Assembly (NCBI RefSeq): GCF_001570425.1
Contig: NZ_BCSX01000054.1
Span: 1-64,000 of the forward strand
Length of the DNA: 64,000 nucleotides
From: Mycolicibacterium brisbanense
GTDB lineage: Bacteria > Actinomycetota > Actinomycetes > Mycobacteriales > Mycobacteriaceae
Direction: 5' to 3'
Made by a program: the position numbers and the translations under genes. The notes under the pieces are model-generated. The model saw nothing but the letters and a program-made list of their open reading frames with translations. It did not search any database and was not told the origin of the DNA. How positions within the stretch are numbered: position 1 is the first letter of the stretch; each line of letters opens with the position of its first letter. Of this stretch, positions 16,677 through 26,109 are shown piece by piece.

Positions 16677-16706
16677 TTGACACTGCGAACGTGTTCTAGT
16701 TAATAT
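16677..16706 (+). promoter_or_regulatory. mce4 promoter with an embedded KstR-like operator
   Basis: A perfect -35 TTGACA (16677-16682) and a strong -10 TAATAT (16701-16706) are 18 bases apart. The spacer holds GCGAACGTGTTCTA (16685-16698), which differs from the KstR consensus only at its first base. Transcription should begin near 16713, giving a leader of about 115 bases before yrbE4A. Confidence 0.75.
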
Positions 16707-16826
16707 GAGCCGGCTCACTAAGAGCGACGTAAGAACATGGGGTGGGAGCGCCGCGGGGCGCGACGGCCTAGGGTCTTTCGCCATGGAGCCCAACACCTGC
16801 CCCGACCGCCGAGAATGGAGCCGAGG

Positions 16827-17591
16827 TTGATCGAACAGCTTGCGGTTCCGGCCCGGGCCGTGGGCGGGTTCGTCGAAATGTCGTTGGACACTTTCGCCAA
16901 GATCTTCCGCCGCCCGTTCCAGCTCAAGGAATTCCTCGATCAGACCTGGATGATCGCGCGCGTGTCGCTGGTGCCGACGCTCCTGGTCGCCATCCCGTTC
17001 ACGGTGCTGGTGGCGTTCACCCTCAACATCCTGCTGCGGGAGATCGGCGCCGCCGACCTGTCCGGGGCGGGCACGGCGTTCGGCACCATCACCCAGCTGG
17101 GCCCGGTCGTGACCGTCCTCGTCGTCGCGGGCGCCGGTGCCACGGCCATCTGCGCTGACCTGGGCGCCCGGACCATCCGCGAAGAGATCGACGCGATGCG
17201 GGTGCTTGGCATCGACCCGATCCAGCGTCTGGTGGTGCCCCGCGTGCTGGCCTCGACGTTCGTGGCCCTGCTGCTCAACGGCCTGGTGTGTGCCATCGGC
17301 CTGGCCGGCGGTTACGTCTTCTCGGTCTTCCTGCAAGGCGTGAACCCGGGGGCCTTCATCAACGGCCTGACCGTGCTGACCGGTCTCGGCGAGTTGGTGC
17401 TCGCCGAGATCAAGGCACTGTTGTTCGGTGTGGTCGCCGGTCTGGTCGGCTGCTACCGGGGCTTGACGGTCAAGGGTGGCCCGAAGGGTGTCGGCAACGC
17501 CGTCAACGAGACCGTGGTCTACGCGTTCATCTGCTTGTTCGTCATCAACGTGATCATGACCGCCATCGGCGTCCGGGTGCTCGTCCGGTGA
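16827..17591 (+). CDS. yrbE4A: Mce4 transporter permease YrbE4A
   Basis: 254 residues from TTG at 16827, the length of the M. tuberculosis protein; GGAG lies seven bases upstream. An ATG at 16815 adding four residues is the alternative. The MlaE-type ABC permease has several hydrophobic helices (VSLVPTLLVAIPFTVLVAF, LGPVVTVLVVAGAGATAI, FICLFVINVIMTAIGV) and the conserved cytoplasmic segment EEIDAMRVLGIDPIQRLVVPR, thought to contact the MceG ATPase, which is not encoded here. With YrbE4B it forms the inner-membrane channel of the cholesterol importer. Confidence 0.95.
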   Translation: MIEQLAVPARAVGGFVEMSLDTFAKIFRRPFQLKEFLDQTWMIARVSLVPTLLVAIPFTVLVAFTLNILLREIGAADLSGAGTAFGTITQLGPVVTVLVVAGAGATAICADLGARTIREEIDAMRVLGIDPIQRLVVPRVLASTFVALLLNGLVCAIGLAGGYVFSVFLQGVNPGAFINGLTVLTGLGELVLAEIKALLFGVVAGLVGCYRGLTVKGGPKGVGNAVNETVVYAFICLFVINVIMTAIGVRVLVR

Positions 17592-17643
17592 CCGGCATGA
17601 TTGTTGCGTGCGAAACGACCGGGGGAGCGGAGATGGCGACGGC

Positions 17644-18486
17644 ATGAGTTATGACGCCACACTTCGTTTCCGCCGACTGTTTCGCGGCGTCCCGCGCGTC
17701 GTCGACAACGTCGGGGAACAGGCACTGTTCTACGGCGAGACCATGCGCTACATCCCCAACGCCGTCACCCGGTACCGCAAGGAGACCATCCGCCTGGTCG
17801 CCGAGATGACGATGGGCGCGGGCGCGCTCGTCATGATCGGCGGCACGGTCGGCGTCGCGGCCTTCCTGACCCTGGCCTCCGGTGGCGTCATCGCCGTCCA
17901 GGGCTACTCGTCCCTCGGCAACATCGGCATCGAGGCGCTGACGGGCTTCCTGTCGGCCTTTCTCAACGTGCGCATCGTCGCGCCGGTGATCGCGGGAATC
18001 GCACTGGCCGCAACCATCGGCGCGGGCGCGACCGCACAGCTGGGCGCGATGCGGGTGGCCGAGGAGATCGACGCGGTCGAGTCGATGGCCGTGCACGCCG
18101 TGTCCTACCTGGTGTCGACGCGGCTGATGGCCGGGCTGATCGCGATCGTGCCGCTGTACTCGCTGTCGGTGCTCGCGGCGTTCTTCGCAGCAAGGTTCAC
18201 CACGGTGTTCATCAACGGACAGTCCGCTGGCCTGTATGACCACTACTTCAACACCTTCTTGATCCCGAGCGACCTGTTGTGGTCGTTCCTGCAGGCCATC
18301 GTGATGGCCGTCGCCGTCATGCTCGTGCACACCTACTACGGCTACAACGCCTCCGGCGGCCCGGTCGGCGTGGGCATCGCGGTCGGACAGGCCGTGCGTA
18401 CCTCGCTGATCGTCGTCGTCACCATCACCCTGTTCATCTCCCTGGCCGTCTACGGCGCGTCCGGCAACTTCAACCTCTCCGGGTAG
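17644..18486 (+). CDS. yrbE4B: Mce4 transporter permease YrbE4B
   Basis: 280 residues, partner permease to YrbE4A. The MlaE core is visible: VAEMTMGAGALVMIGGTVGVAAFL, AATIGAGATAQLGAMRVAEEIDAVESMAV (the EE-ID motif for coupling to the ATPase) and a C-terminal helix TSLIVVVTITLFISLAVYG. The ATG at 17644 gives the start MSYDATLRFRRLF that is typical of the family. It sits 52 bases downstream of yrbE4A and six bases before mce4A. Confidence 0.95.
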   Translation: MSYDATLRFRRLFRGVPRVVDNVGEQALFYGETMRYIPNAVTRYRKETIRLVAEMTMGAGALVMIGGTVGVAAFLTLASGGVIAVQGYSSLGNIGIEALTGFLSAFLNVRIVAPVIAGIALAATIGAGATAQLGAMRVAEEIDAVESMAVHAVSYLVSTRLMAGLIAIVPLYSLSVLAAFFAARFTTVFINGQSAGLYDHYFNTFLIPSDLLWSFLQAIVMAVAVMLVHTYYGYNASGGPVGVGIAVGQAVRTSLIVVVTITLFISLAVYGASGNFNLSG

Positions 18487-18491
18487 GCCAG

Positions 18492-19694
18492 ATGTCCGAC
18501 GGAAACGCGAAGAAGAGCCATGTCAGGATCGCCGCGGCGATCCTGGTTGCGATCGTGGCCGTGGCGGTGGCCTTCACCTACCTGTCCTACACAGCCGCGT
18601 TCACCAGCACCGACACCGTCACCGTCACCGCACCGCGGGCCGGTCTGGTGATGGAGCAGGACGCCAAGGTCAAATACCGCGGCATCCAGATCGGCCAGGT
18701 CAAGAACATCGAGTACGCCGGCCACGAGGCCAAGCTGACGTTGTCGATCAAGAGCGACGAGATGCGCTACATCCCGTCGAACGCCGGGGTGCGGATCGCG
18801 GGCAACACCATCTTCGGGGCCAAGTCGGTCGAGTTCCTGACGCCGGACAACCCGGACAAGAAATCGCTACGGCCGGGGACCAACGTTGCCGCCAAGGACG
18901 TGCAGCTGGAGGTCAACACCCTCTTCCAAACCCTGTCCGACGTGCTGAACAAGATCGACCCGGTCAACCTGAACGCGACCGTGAGCGCGTTGGGGGAGGG
19001 CCTGCGTGGCCACGGCGATGATCTGGGTGCCGCGCTGACGGGGCTCAACCAGTACCTGCAGCAACTCAATCCGAAGTTACCGACGCTGCAGGACGATTTC
19101 GCCAAGACCGCCGTGGTCGCCGACATCTACGGCGACGCAGGCCCCGATCTGGCCAAGATCATCGACAACGTGCCCGCGCTCAACAAGACCATCGTCGACG
19201 AGAAGGACGACCTGAACGCGACGCTGCTGTCGGCGATCGGGCTGGCCAACAACGGCACCGCCACCCTGGCCCCGGCCGCGGACAACTACATCGCCGCCAT
19301 CCAGCGGTTGCGGGCGCCGCTGAAGTTGGCCGGCGACTACTCCCCGGAATTCGGTTGCATCCTCAAGGGGACCAGGGTCGCGACCGAACGGTTCGCCCCG
19401 ATCATCGGCGGCATCCGGCCGGGCCTGTTCGTATCGTCGAACTTCCTGCCCGGTTCGCCGGCCTACACGTATCCGGAAAGCCTGCCGATCGTGAACGCCT
19501 CAGGCGGTCCGAACTGCCGCGGCTTGCCGGACATCCCGTCGAAGCAGTTCGGCGGCAGCTGGTACCACTCGCCGTTCCTTGTCACCGACAACGCCTACGT
19601 GCCGTTCCAGCCGAACACCGAGGTGCAGTTCGACGCTCCGTCGACCCTGCAGTTCCTGTTCAATGGCGCATTCGCGGAAAGGGACAGATTCTGA
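18492..19694 (+). CDS. mce4A: Mce4A, MCE-domain protein of the cholesterol importer
   Basis: 400 residues. An N-terminal membrane anchor (IAAAILVAIVAVAVAFTYLSY) is followed by the MlaD/MCE domain (about 40-120: VTAPRAGLVMEQDAKVKYRGIQIG in part), a long helical needle region, and a C-terminal globular part with Cys residues. Mce subunits hetero-oligomerise into a periplasmic tunnel that carries the sterol from the mycomembrane to the permeases. The stop overlaps the mce4B start (TGATG), so the genes are translationally coupled. Confidence 0.95.
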   Translation: MSDGNAKKSHVRIAAAILVAIVAVAVAFTYLSYTAAFTSTDTVTVTAPRAGLVMEQDAKVKYRGIQIGQVKNIEYAGHEAKLTLSIKSDEMRYIPSNAGVRIAGNTIFGAKSVEFLTPDNPDKKSLRPGTNVAAKDVQLEVNTLFQTLSDVLNKIDPVNLNATVSALGEGLRGHGDDLGAALTGLNQYLQQLNPKLPTLQDDFAKTAVVADIYGDAGPDLAKIIDNVPALNKTIVDEKDDLNATLLSAIGLANNGTATLAPAADNYIAAIQRLRAPLKLAGDYSPEFGCILKGTRVATERFAPIIGGIRPGLFVSSNFLPGSPAYTYPESLPIVNASGGPNCRGLPDIPSKQFGGSWYHSPFLVTDNAYVPFQPNTEVQFDAPSTLQFLFNGAFAERDRF

Positions 19695-20734
19695 TGACTG
19701 CGCGTCACGACCGCACCATGCTCAAGGTAGCCATCTTCGCCATCGCCATGCTGCTCGTCGCGGCCATGCTGGTGGTCGTTTTCGGCCAGTTCCGGTTCTC
19801 GTCGAACAACAGCTATCACGCCACGTTCGCCGAGGCCTCCCGGCTCAAGGCTGGTCAGGACGTGCGGATCGCGGGCGTGGCGGTCGGCACCGTCAACAAG
19901 GTCAAGCTCAATCCGGACAACACCGTTGACGTCGCGTTCGACGTCAACAAGCGCTACCAGCTCTACACCTCCAGCCGCGCGCTGGTGCGGTACCAGAATC
20001 TGGTCGGCGACCGGTACATGGAAATCGCCGCAGGCCCCGGTGAGCTGCGCAAACTACCGCCGGGCGGAACCATCGCCATCCAGAACACCCAGCCCGCGCT
20101 GGACCTCGACGCGCTGCTCGGCGGGTTGCGCCCGGTGCTCAAAGGCCTGGACGGAGCCAAGGTCAACGAGATCTCCAACGCGGTGATCGAGCTACTGCAG
20201 GGCCAGGGCGGTGCCATCTCGAACCTGCTGACCAGCACGGGCGCCTTCACGCAGAACCTCGCCGCGCGCGATCAGCTCATCGGTGACGTGATCACCAACC
20301 TGAACACCGTGTTGGGCACCGTCGACGAGAAGGGCGCCAAGTTCGACGCCAGCGTCGACGAGCTGCAGAAACTCATCACCGGACTGGCTCAGGGGCGGGA
20401 CCCGATCGCAGGTGCCATCGGCCCGCTGGCGTCGGCCGAGAACGACCTGACGTCGATGCTGCAGCAGTCCCGGCGGCCCGTGCAGGCGGTCATCGAGAAC
20501 GCGCGCCCGTTCGCGCAACGCCTCGACGAGCGCAAGGCCGACGTGAACAAGGTGGTCGAGCCGCTCGCCGAAAACTATCTGAGGCTCAATGCCCTCGGCG
20601 CCTACGGTGCGTTCTTCAACATCTACTACTGCTCGATCCGGATGAAGATCAACGGTCCCGCGGGCAGCGACATCCTGATCCCGTTCGGCGGTCCGCCGGA
20701 CCCGTCCAAGGGGAGGTGCTCGGACAATGGCTAG
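19694..20734 (+). CDS. mce4B: Mce4B, MCE-domain protein
   Basis: 346 residues. The N-terminal anchor is VAIFAIAMLLVAAMLVVVFG; the MCE domain follows (HATFAEASRLKAGQDVRIAG, VGTVNKVKL), then LVRYQNLVGDRYMEI and a helical region to about 290. The C-terminal NIYYCSIRMKINGPAGSD is a conserved Mce4B ending. It begins on the last base of mce4A and overlaps mce4C by eight bases. One of six Mce subunits forming the transport tunnel. Confidence 0.95.
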   Translation: MTARHDRTMLKVAIFAIAMLLVAAMLVVVFGQFRFSSNNSYHATFAEASRLKAGQDVRIAGVAVGTVNKVKLNPDNTVDVAFDVNKRYQLYTSSRALVRYQNLVGDRYMEIAAGPGELRKLPPGGTIAIQNTQPALDLDALLGGLRPVLKGLDGAKVNEISNAVIELLQGQGGAISNLLTSTGAFTQNLAARDQLIGDVITNLNTVLGTVDEKGAKFDASVDELQKLITGLAQGRDPIAGAIGPLASAENDLTSMLQQSRRPVQAVIENARPFAQRLDERKADVNKVVEPLAENYLRLNALGAYGAFFNIYYCSIRMKINGPAGSDILIPFGGPPDPSKGRCSDNG

Positions 20735-21785
20735 GCGCGACGGTGACAATGCGCTGCGGACCGGAATCTTCGGCATCGTCCTGGTGACCTGCGTTGTGCT
20801 GGTGTCGTTCGGCTACAGCAGCCTGCCCTTCATGCCCCAGGGCAAGGTGTACGACGCGTACTTCAGCGACGCGGGCGGCATCAGCCCCGGCAACGACGTC
20901 AGCGTGTCCGGTATCAGGGTCGGCAAGGTGACCGGCGTGGCGCTGGCCGGTGACACCGCCAAGGTCAGCTTCACCGTCAACCGGGACATCAAGGTCGGTG
21001 ATCAGTCGTTGGTCGCCATCAAGACCGACACCGTGCTGGGGCAGAAGTCCCTTGCGGTCACGCCAAAGGGCTCGGGCACCTCGACGGTCATCCCGTTGGG
21101 GCGCACCACGACGCCCTACACCCTCAACACGGCGTTGCAGGACCTCGGCCGCAATGTGAGCGAGCTCGACAAGCCGCGCTTCGAAGAGGCCCTGCAGACG
21201 CTGACCGACACCTTGCGTGATGCCACCCCGCAGCTGCGCGGTGCGCTCGATGGCGTGGCCAATCTGTCGCGCAGCATCAACAAGCGCGACGAGGCCCTCG
21301 AACAGCTGCTGATGCACGCCAAGCGCGTCTCGGATCTACTGGCTCAGCGTGCCGGCCAGGTGAACCAACTCGTCACCGACGGTAACCAGCTGTTCGCTGC
21401 ACTCGATGAGCGTCGCCAGGCGCTGAGCAACCTCATCGGTGGCATCCGCGATGTGTCCGAACAACTTTCGGGATTTGTCGCGGACAACCGACGTGAGTTC
21501 AAGCCGGCGCTGGAGAAGCTCAACGCCGTGATGGACAACCTGCTGGAGCGCAAGGAACACATCGGCGAGGCACTCAAGCGGCTGCCGCCGTACGCGACCA
21601 CGCTCGCCGAGGTCGTCGGCAACGGGCCCGGCTTCAACATCAACCTGTACGGTCTGCCGCCTGCGTCGATGTCCGAGGTGCTGCTCGATGTCTACTTCCA
21701 GCCCGGCAAGCTCCCCGACAGCCTCGCCGACATGCTGCGCGGTTACATCTCGGAGCGGACGATCGTGAGGCCGAAGTCGCCATGA
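20727..21785 (+). CDS. mce4C: Mce4C, MCE-domain protein
   Basis: 352 residues. The anchor GIFGIVLVTCVVLVSFGY is followed by the MCE domain (YDAYFSDAGGISPGNDVSVSG, VGKVTGVAL, VLGQKSLAVTP). A predominantly helical tail rich in charged heptad-like sequence (RDEALEQLLMHAKRVSDLL, NAVMDNLLERKEHIGEALK) forms the needle. The end lacks the proline-rich extension seen in Mce4D and Mce4F. The start overlaps mce4B by eight bases and the stop overlaps mce4D by four. Confidence 0.95.
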   Translation: MARRDGDNALRTGIFGIVLVTCVVLVSFGYSSLPFMPQGKVYDAYFSDAGGISPGNDVSVSGIRVGKVTGVALAGDTAKVSFTVNRDIKVGDQSLVAIKTDTVLGQKSLAVTPKGSGTSTVIPLGRTTTPYTLNTALQDLGRNVSELDKPRFEEALQTLTDTLRDATPQLRGALDGVANLSRSINKRDEALEQLLMHAKRVSDLLAQRAGQVNQLVTDGNQLFAALDERRQALSNLIGGIRDVSEQLSGFVADNRREFKPALEKLNAVMDNLLERKEHIGEALKRLPPYATTLAEVVGNGPGFNINLYGLPPASMSEVLLDVYFQPGKLPDSLADMLRGYISERTIVRPKSP

Positions 21786-23206
21786 CGCAAGACAATTCGG
21801 TGTCCAAGCGCAGCCGCTGGCTGCGGATGGGGCTCGCCGCGGCGCTGCTGATCATGCTGGCGGTGGGGGTCTACCAGGTGTGGCCGTCGCGGGTCGGCAA
21901 CAAGCTGACCGCATACTTCAGCAACGCGGTCGGGCTCTACCCCGGCGACGAAGTGCGCGTGGTCGGGGTTCCGGTCGGCCGGATCGACTCGATCGAGCCG
22001 AGGCCGACCGACGTCAAGGTCGACATCACGCTCGATCGCGGGATCAAGGTGCCCGCCGACGCCAAGGCGCTGATCATCGCCCCGAACCTGGTGTCCGCCA
22101 GGTTCATCCAGTTGACGCCCGCTTACACCAAGGGCGACGCGATGGCCAACGGAGCTTCGATCGGCCTGGACCGCACCGCGGTTCCGGTCGAGTGGGACGA
22201 GGTCAAGGAGCAACTGACCCAGCTCAGCACACAGCTGGGCCCACAACAGGGTTCGATCCAGGGGCCGCTGGCCCAGTTCGTCAACCAGGCCGCCGACACT
22301 TTCGACGGCAACGGCGACTCGTTCCGCAATGCCTTGCGTGAGCTGTCGCAAACCGCTGGGCGACTGGGCGATTCGCGCACCGACCTGTTCGGCACCATCA
22401 AGAATCTGCAGATTCTCATCGATGCGCTGTCCAACAGCAACGAGCAGATCGTGCAGTTCACCAACCACGTGTCGTCGGTATCGCAGGTGCTGGCGCAGAG
22501 TTCCAGCGGCCTGGACACCACGCTGGCCACGCTCAACCAGGCGCTCGGCGACGTCCGCGGACTGCTGCACGACAGCAACGACGCGCTGATCGGGCAGGTC
22601 AGCAAGCTGGCCGAGTTCACGCAGATCCTCACCGATCACAGCGACGACATCGAGCAGATCCTGCACGTGACGCCCAACGGCCTGGCCAACTTCTACAACA
22701 TCTACAACCCGGCCCAGGGCACGGTCGGTGGTCTGTTGTCGCTGCCGAACTTCGCCAACCCGGTGCAGTTCATCTGCGGTGGCACGTTCGACGTCGGTGC
22801 GAACCCGGACAACTACAAGCGCGCCGAGATCTGCCGGCAGCGGATGGGCCCGGTGCTCAAGCGCATCACGATGAACTACCCGCCGGTGTTGTTCCATCCG
22901 ATCAACAGCATCACCGCCTACAAGGGGCAGATCATCTACGACACTCCCCAAACCGAGGCCAAGTCGGAGACGCCGGTGCCCTATCTGCAATGGCAGAACG
23001 CGCCGGGCGTCACGCCGCCGCAGATCCCCCCGGATGCCTCGCTGAGTTCGTTGATGGTGCCACCGGCGCCGCCTGCGGCCCCGACCACGTCGCACGCAGG
23101 CGGTCCCGAGGCTGTCGCGCCACCGGGGCCGGCTCCGGCTGAGCAGGCACCGGCCGAGCAAGCTCCCGTGGCGCCGCAGCCCGCCGAGTCGGGGGCAGGC
23201 GGATGA
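21782..23206 (+). CDS. mce4D: Mce4D, MCE-domain protein with proline/alanine-rich tail
   Basis: 474 residues. The anchor MGLAAALLIMLAVGVYQVW is followed by the MCE domain (LTAYFSNAVGLYPGDEVRVVG, NLVSARFIQLTP) and a long helical region with repeated short heptads. The last 60 residues are Pro/Ala-rich (PPAPPAAPTTSHAGG, GPAPAEQAPAEQAP), a low-complexity tail that may sit in the cell wall. It overlaps both neighbours by four bases (ATGA), a compact translationally coupled arrangement. Confidence 0.95.
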   Translation: MTQDNSVSKRSRWLRMGLAAALLIMLAVGVYQVWPSRVGNKLTAYFSNAVGLYPGDEVRVVGVPVGRIDSIEPRPTDVKVDITLDRGIKVPADAKALIIAPNLVSARFIQLTPAYTKGDAMANGASIGLDRTAVPVEWDEVKEQLTQLSTQLGPQQGSIQGPLAQFVNQAADTFDGNGDSFRNALRELSQTAGRLGDSRTDLFGTIKNLQILIDALSNSNEQIVQFTNHVSSVSQVLAQSSSGLDTTLATLNQALGDVRGLLHDSNDALIGQVSKLAEFTQILTDHSDDIEQILHVTPNGLANFYNIYNPAQGTVGGLLSLPNFANPVQFICGGTFDVGANPDNYKRAEICRQRMGPVLKRITMNYPPVLFHPINSITAYKGQIIYDTPQTEAKSETPVPYLQWQNAPGVTPPQIPPDASLSSLMVPPAPPAAPTTSHAGGPEAVAPPGPAPAEQAPAEQAPVAPQPAESGAGG

Positions 23207-24399
23207 TGCGGGGTAGAGCATTGGGACGCAAGGCATCACGGCTGAGCAGCCGGACGGTGGCGATCGGGTGCGGCACGGTGTTGCTGGCGGGTTGCCAGTT
23301 CGGTGGGCTCAACTCGCTCAACATGCCGGGCACTGCCGGTCACGGTCCCGGCTCGTTCACCGTCACCGTCGAGTTGCCCGATGTGGCTACGCTGCCGCAG
23401 AACTCGCCGGTGATGGTCGACGACGTGACAGTGGGCAGTGTGTCGGGTGTGGACGCGATGCAACGTCCGGACGGTTCGTTCTACGCGGCGGTGCAGTTGT
23501 CGCTGGACGGCAACGTCAAGCTGCCGGCCAACGCCACCGCCAAGGTTGCCCAGACATCGCTGCTCGGATCGCAACACGTGGAACTCTCCGCGCCGGTCAA
23601 CGAGCCCGGCGAGGGGCAACTGCGCCAGGGCGCCAACATCCCGTTGGCGCAGACCGGTCGCTACCCGACCACCGAGGAGGTGCTCTCCTCACTGGGCATG
23701 GTGGTCAACAAGGGCAATCTCGGTGCGCTGCAAGACATCACCGACGAGGCCTATGCGGCCGTGGCCGGCCGAGCGGGCCAGTTCACCGACCTGATCCCGC
23801 GGCTGGCCGAGCTGACCCAGTCGCTCGACCGGCAGACCGACGACATCATCGCGGCAGCCGACGGGTTGAACCGCTTCGCGTCGATCCTGGCCCGCAGCAA
23901 GGACAATCTGGGCCGCACGCTGGACACGCTGCCTGGTGCGCTCAAGGTGCTCAACGACAACCGGTCCAACATCGTTGAGGCGTTCACCGCGCTGCGCAGC
24001 TTCGCCGAGGTGGGTGCCCGCATCCTGTCGCAGACCAAGGACGACTTCGCCAAGGATTTCAAGGATCTCTACCCGGTGATCAAGTCGTTCAACGACAACG
24101 CTGATGACTTCATCAAGGATCTGGAGTTCCTGCCGACCTTCCCGTTCCACTACAAGTACCTGCGCAACGCGGTCCGCGGCGACTACCTCAACGTGTTCGT
24201 GACGTTCGACCTGACGTTGCGTCGGTTCGGCGAATCGGTCTTCACCACAGGCGGTTTCGATCCGAACATGAAGCACCTCGACGAGGTGATCAACCCGCCG
24301 GACTGGTTGACGGGCGAGATGGCGAATCTGTCAGGGCAGGCCGCCGATCCGTTCAAGATCCCACCGGGAACCGCGACGCAGCATGAAGGGAAGCCGTAG
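23203..24399 (+). CDS. mce4E: Mce4E lipoprotein (LprN-type)
   Basis: 398 residues. The N terminus carries a lipobox, VLLAGC with Cys31, so this subunit is a lipoprotein, unlike the others, which keep a transmembrane anchor. The MCE domain follows (FTVTVELPDVATLPQNSPVMV, SLLGSQHVELSAP), then a helical stretch. The C terminus, PDWLTGEMANLSGQAADPFK, is typical of Mce4E. ATG or the adjacent second Met could be the start. It abuts mce4F without a gap. Confidence 0.95.
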   Translation: MMRGRALGRKASRLSSRTVAIGCGTVLLAGCQFGGLNSLNMPGTAGHGPGSFTVTVELPDVATLPQNSPVMVDDVTVGSVSGVDAMQRPDGSFYAAVQLSLDGNVKLPANATAKVAQTSLLGSQHVELSAPVNEPGEGQLRQGANIPLAQTGRYPTTEEVLSSLGMVVNKGNLGALQDITDEAYAAVAGRAGQFTDLIPRLAELTQSLDRQTDDIIAAADGLNRFASILARSKDNLGRTLDTLPGALKVLNDNRSNIVEAFTALRSFAEVGARILSQTKDDFAKDFKDLYPVIKSFNDNADDFIKDLEFLPTFPFHYKYLRNAVRGDYLNVFVTFDLTLRRFGESVFTTGGFDPNMKHLDEVINPPDWLTGEMANLSGQAADPFKIPPGTATQHEGKP

Positions 24400-26109
24400 A
24401 TGATCGACCGGCTCACCCGAATGCAGCTGATGATTTTCGGCGTCGTCACCGTGCTGACCGTCGGGGCGATATCGCTGTTCTACCTACACCTGCCCGCCGC
24501 TGTGGGTATCGGCACGTATCACGTGAACGCCAATTTCGTCACCGGAGGCGGGATCTACCAGAACGCCAACGTCACCTACCGCGGCGTCACGGTCGGTCGG
24601 GTGGAGTCGGTCGGACTGGCTCCCGACGGTGTGGTCGCGAATCTGCGCCTCAACAGCGACACGGCGATCCCGGACAACGTCATCGCCACGGTCAAGAGTG
24701 TCTCGGCGGTCGGCGAGCAGTACATCGACCTGGTACCGCCAGCCGACCCGTCGGCCAACAAGCTGCGCAACAACGCCAGCATCGACCAGAAGAACACCCG
24801 GGTCGGTCAGGACATCGCCGGGCTGTTGGCCACGGCCGACAGTCTGGTCAGCAGCGTCAGCAACAGCCGACTGCAGGATCTGCTGCGGGAAACGTTCAAG
24901 GCCTTCAACGGTTCGGGGCCGGAACTGGCCCGGCTCATCCAGTCGTCGAGGCTGCTCATCGATGAAGCCAACGCCAACTCGGCGCAGACCAATCAGCTGA
25001 TCGACCAGGCCGGCCCGTTCCTGGAAGCGCAGATGCGCAGCGGTGACAGCATCCGCTCGCTCGCCGACGGGCTGGCGCGGTTCACCGGTGAGGTCAACAA
25101 CGCCGATCCGCAGCTGCGCTCGGTGCTCAAGACCGTGCCGGGAGCGACCGCTGAGGCCAACACCGCGTTCAGTGGTATCCGCCCGACGTTCCCGGTACTG
25201 GCCGCCAACCTGGCCAACTTCGGGCGCATCGGGGTGATCTACAACAAGTCGATCGAGCAGGCGTTGGTGATCTTCCCGGCCCTGCTGGCCGCACTGAACA
25301 CCGTCGCAGGCGGCGTGCCCGCCGACGAAGGTGGCAAGCTGGACTTCAAGATCGACCTGGGTGATCCGCCGCCGTGCAACACGGGCTTCCTGCCGCCGAC
25401 CCAGATCCGGTCTCCCGCCGACCTGACACTGCGGGATCTGCCGACCGACATGTACTGCAAGACCGCCCAGAACGATCCGGCGGTCGTGCGCGGTGCCCGC
25501 AACTACCCGTGCCAGGAGTTCCCCGGCAAGCGGGCGCCCACGGTGCAGTTGTGTCGGGACCCCAAGGGCTACATCCCGCTGGGCAGCAACCCGTGGCGCG
25601 GGCCGCCCGTGCCCTACGGCACGCCGATCGAGGACGGCCGGAACATCCTGCCGCCCAACAAGTTCCCGAACATCCCACCGCAGGTGGACCCGGATCCGGG
25701 CCCGCCGGTGGTGCAACTGCCCCCGGGTGTCGAGCCGGGCCCCGGGCCGGCGCCCCACGCGCCGTTCCCGCTGCCCGTGCCGCCGAACAAGCCGGGCCCG
25801 CAGCCGCCGCCATGGCCGTACTTCGCGCCGCCGGACCAGGTGGTGCCGCCGTACGGTCGGACCCCACCGGCACCGGATGCGCCGCCTGCGCCGGAGGCAC
25901 CGGCGCCTGAGGCTCCGCCTGCACCGCAGGCGCCGCTACCTGCGGAAGCGACACCGCAGGCCAGTGCTTCCAGCTTGGGCACCTACGATCAGCACAGTGG
26001 GGTCTTCGCGGACGCCAACGGTGGCACCGGTGTGTATGCGCCCGGCGCCGAGAATCTGAAACCCGCGGAGACCTGGGTAGACCTGATGATGGATCCAAGG
26101 CAGGCTTGA
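24400..26109 (+). CDS. mce4F: Mce4F, MCE-domain protein with long proline-rich tail
   Basis: 569 residues. The N-terminal anchor is LMIFGVVTVLTVGAISLFYL; the MCE domain covers about 45-125 (NANFVTGGGIYQNANVTYRG, VSAVGEQYIDLVPP). A Cys-containing globular section (PPCNTGFLPP, MYCKTAQ) precedes a proline-rich tail from about residue 400 to 530. The final part (GTYDQHSGVFADANGGTGVY) resembles a short conserved cap. The stop shares one base with the following gene. Confidence 0.95.
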   Translation: MIDRLTRMQLMIFGVVTVLTVGAISLFYLHLPAAVGIGTYHVNANFVTGGGIYQNANVTYRGVTVGRVESVGLAPDGVVANLRLNSDTAIPDNVIATVKSVSAVGEQYIDLVPPADPSANKLRNNASIDQKNTRVGQDIAGLLATADSLVSSVSNSRLQDLLRETFKAFNGSGPELARLIQSSRLLIDEANANSAQTNQLIDQAGPFLEAQMRSGDSIRSLADGLARFTGEVNNADPQLRSVLKTVPGATAEANTAFSGIRPTFPVLAANLANFGRIGVIYNKSIEQALVIFPALLAALNTVAGGVPADEGGKLDFKIDLGDPPPCNTGFLPPTQIRSPADLTLRDLPTDMYCKTAQNDPAVVRGARNYPCQEFPGKRAPTVQLCRDPKGYIPLGSNPWRGPPVPYGTPIEDGRNILPPNKFPNIPPQVDPDPGPPVVQLPPGVEPGPGPAPHAPFPLPVPPNKPGPQPPPWPYFAPPDQVVPPYGRTPPAPDAPPAPEAPAPEAPPAPQAPLPAEATPQASASSLGTYDQHSGVFADANGGTGVYAPGAENLKPAETWVDLMMDPRQA

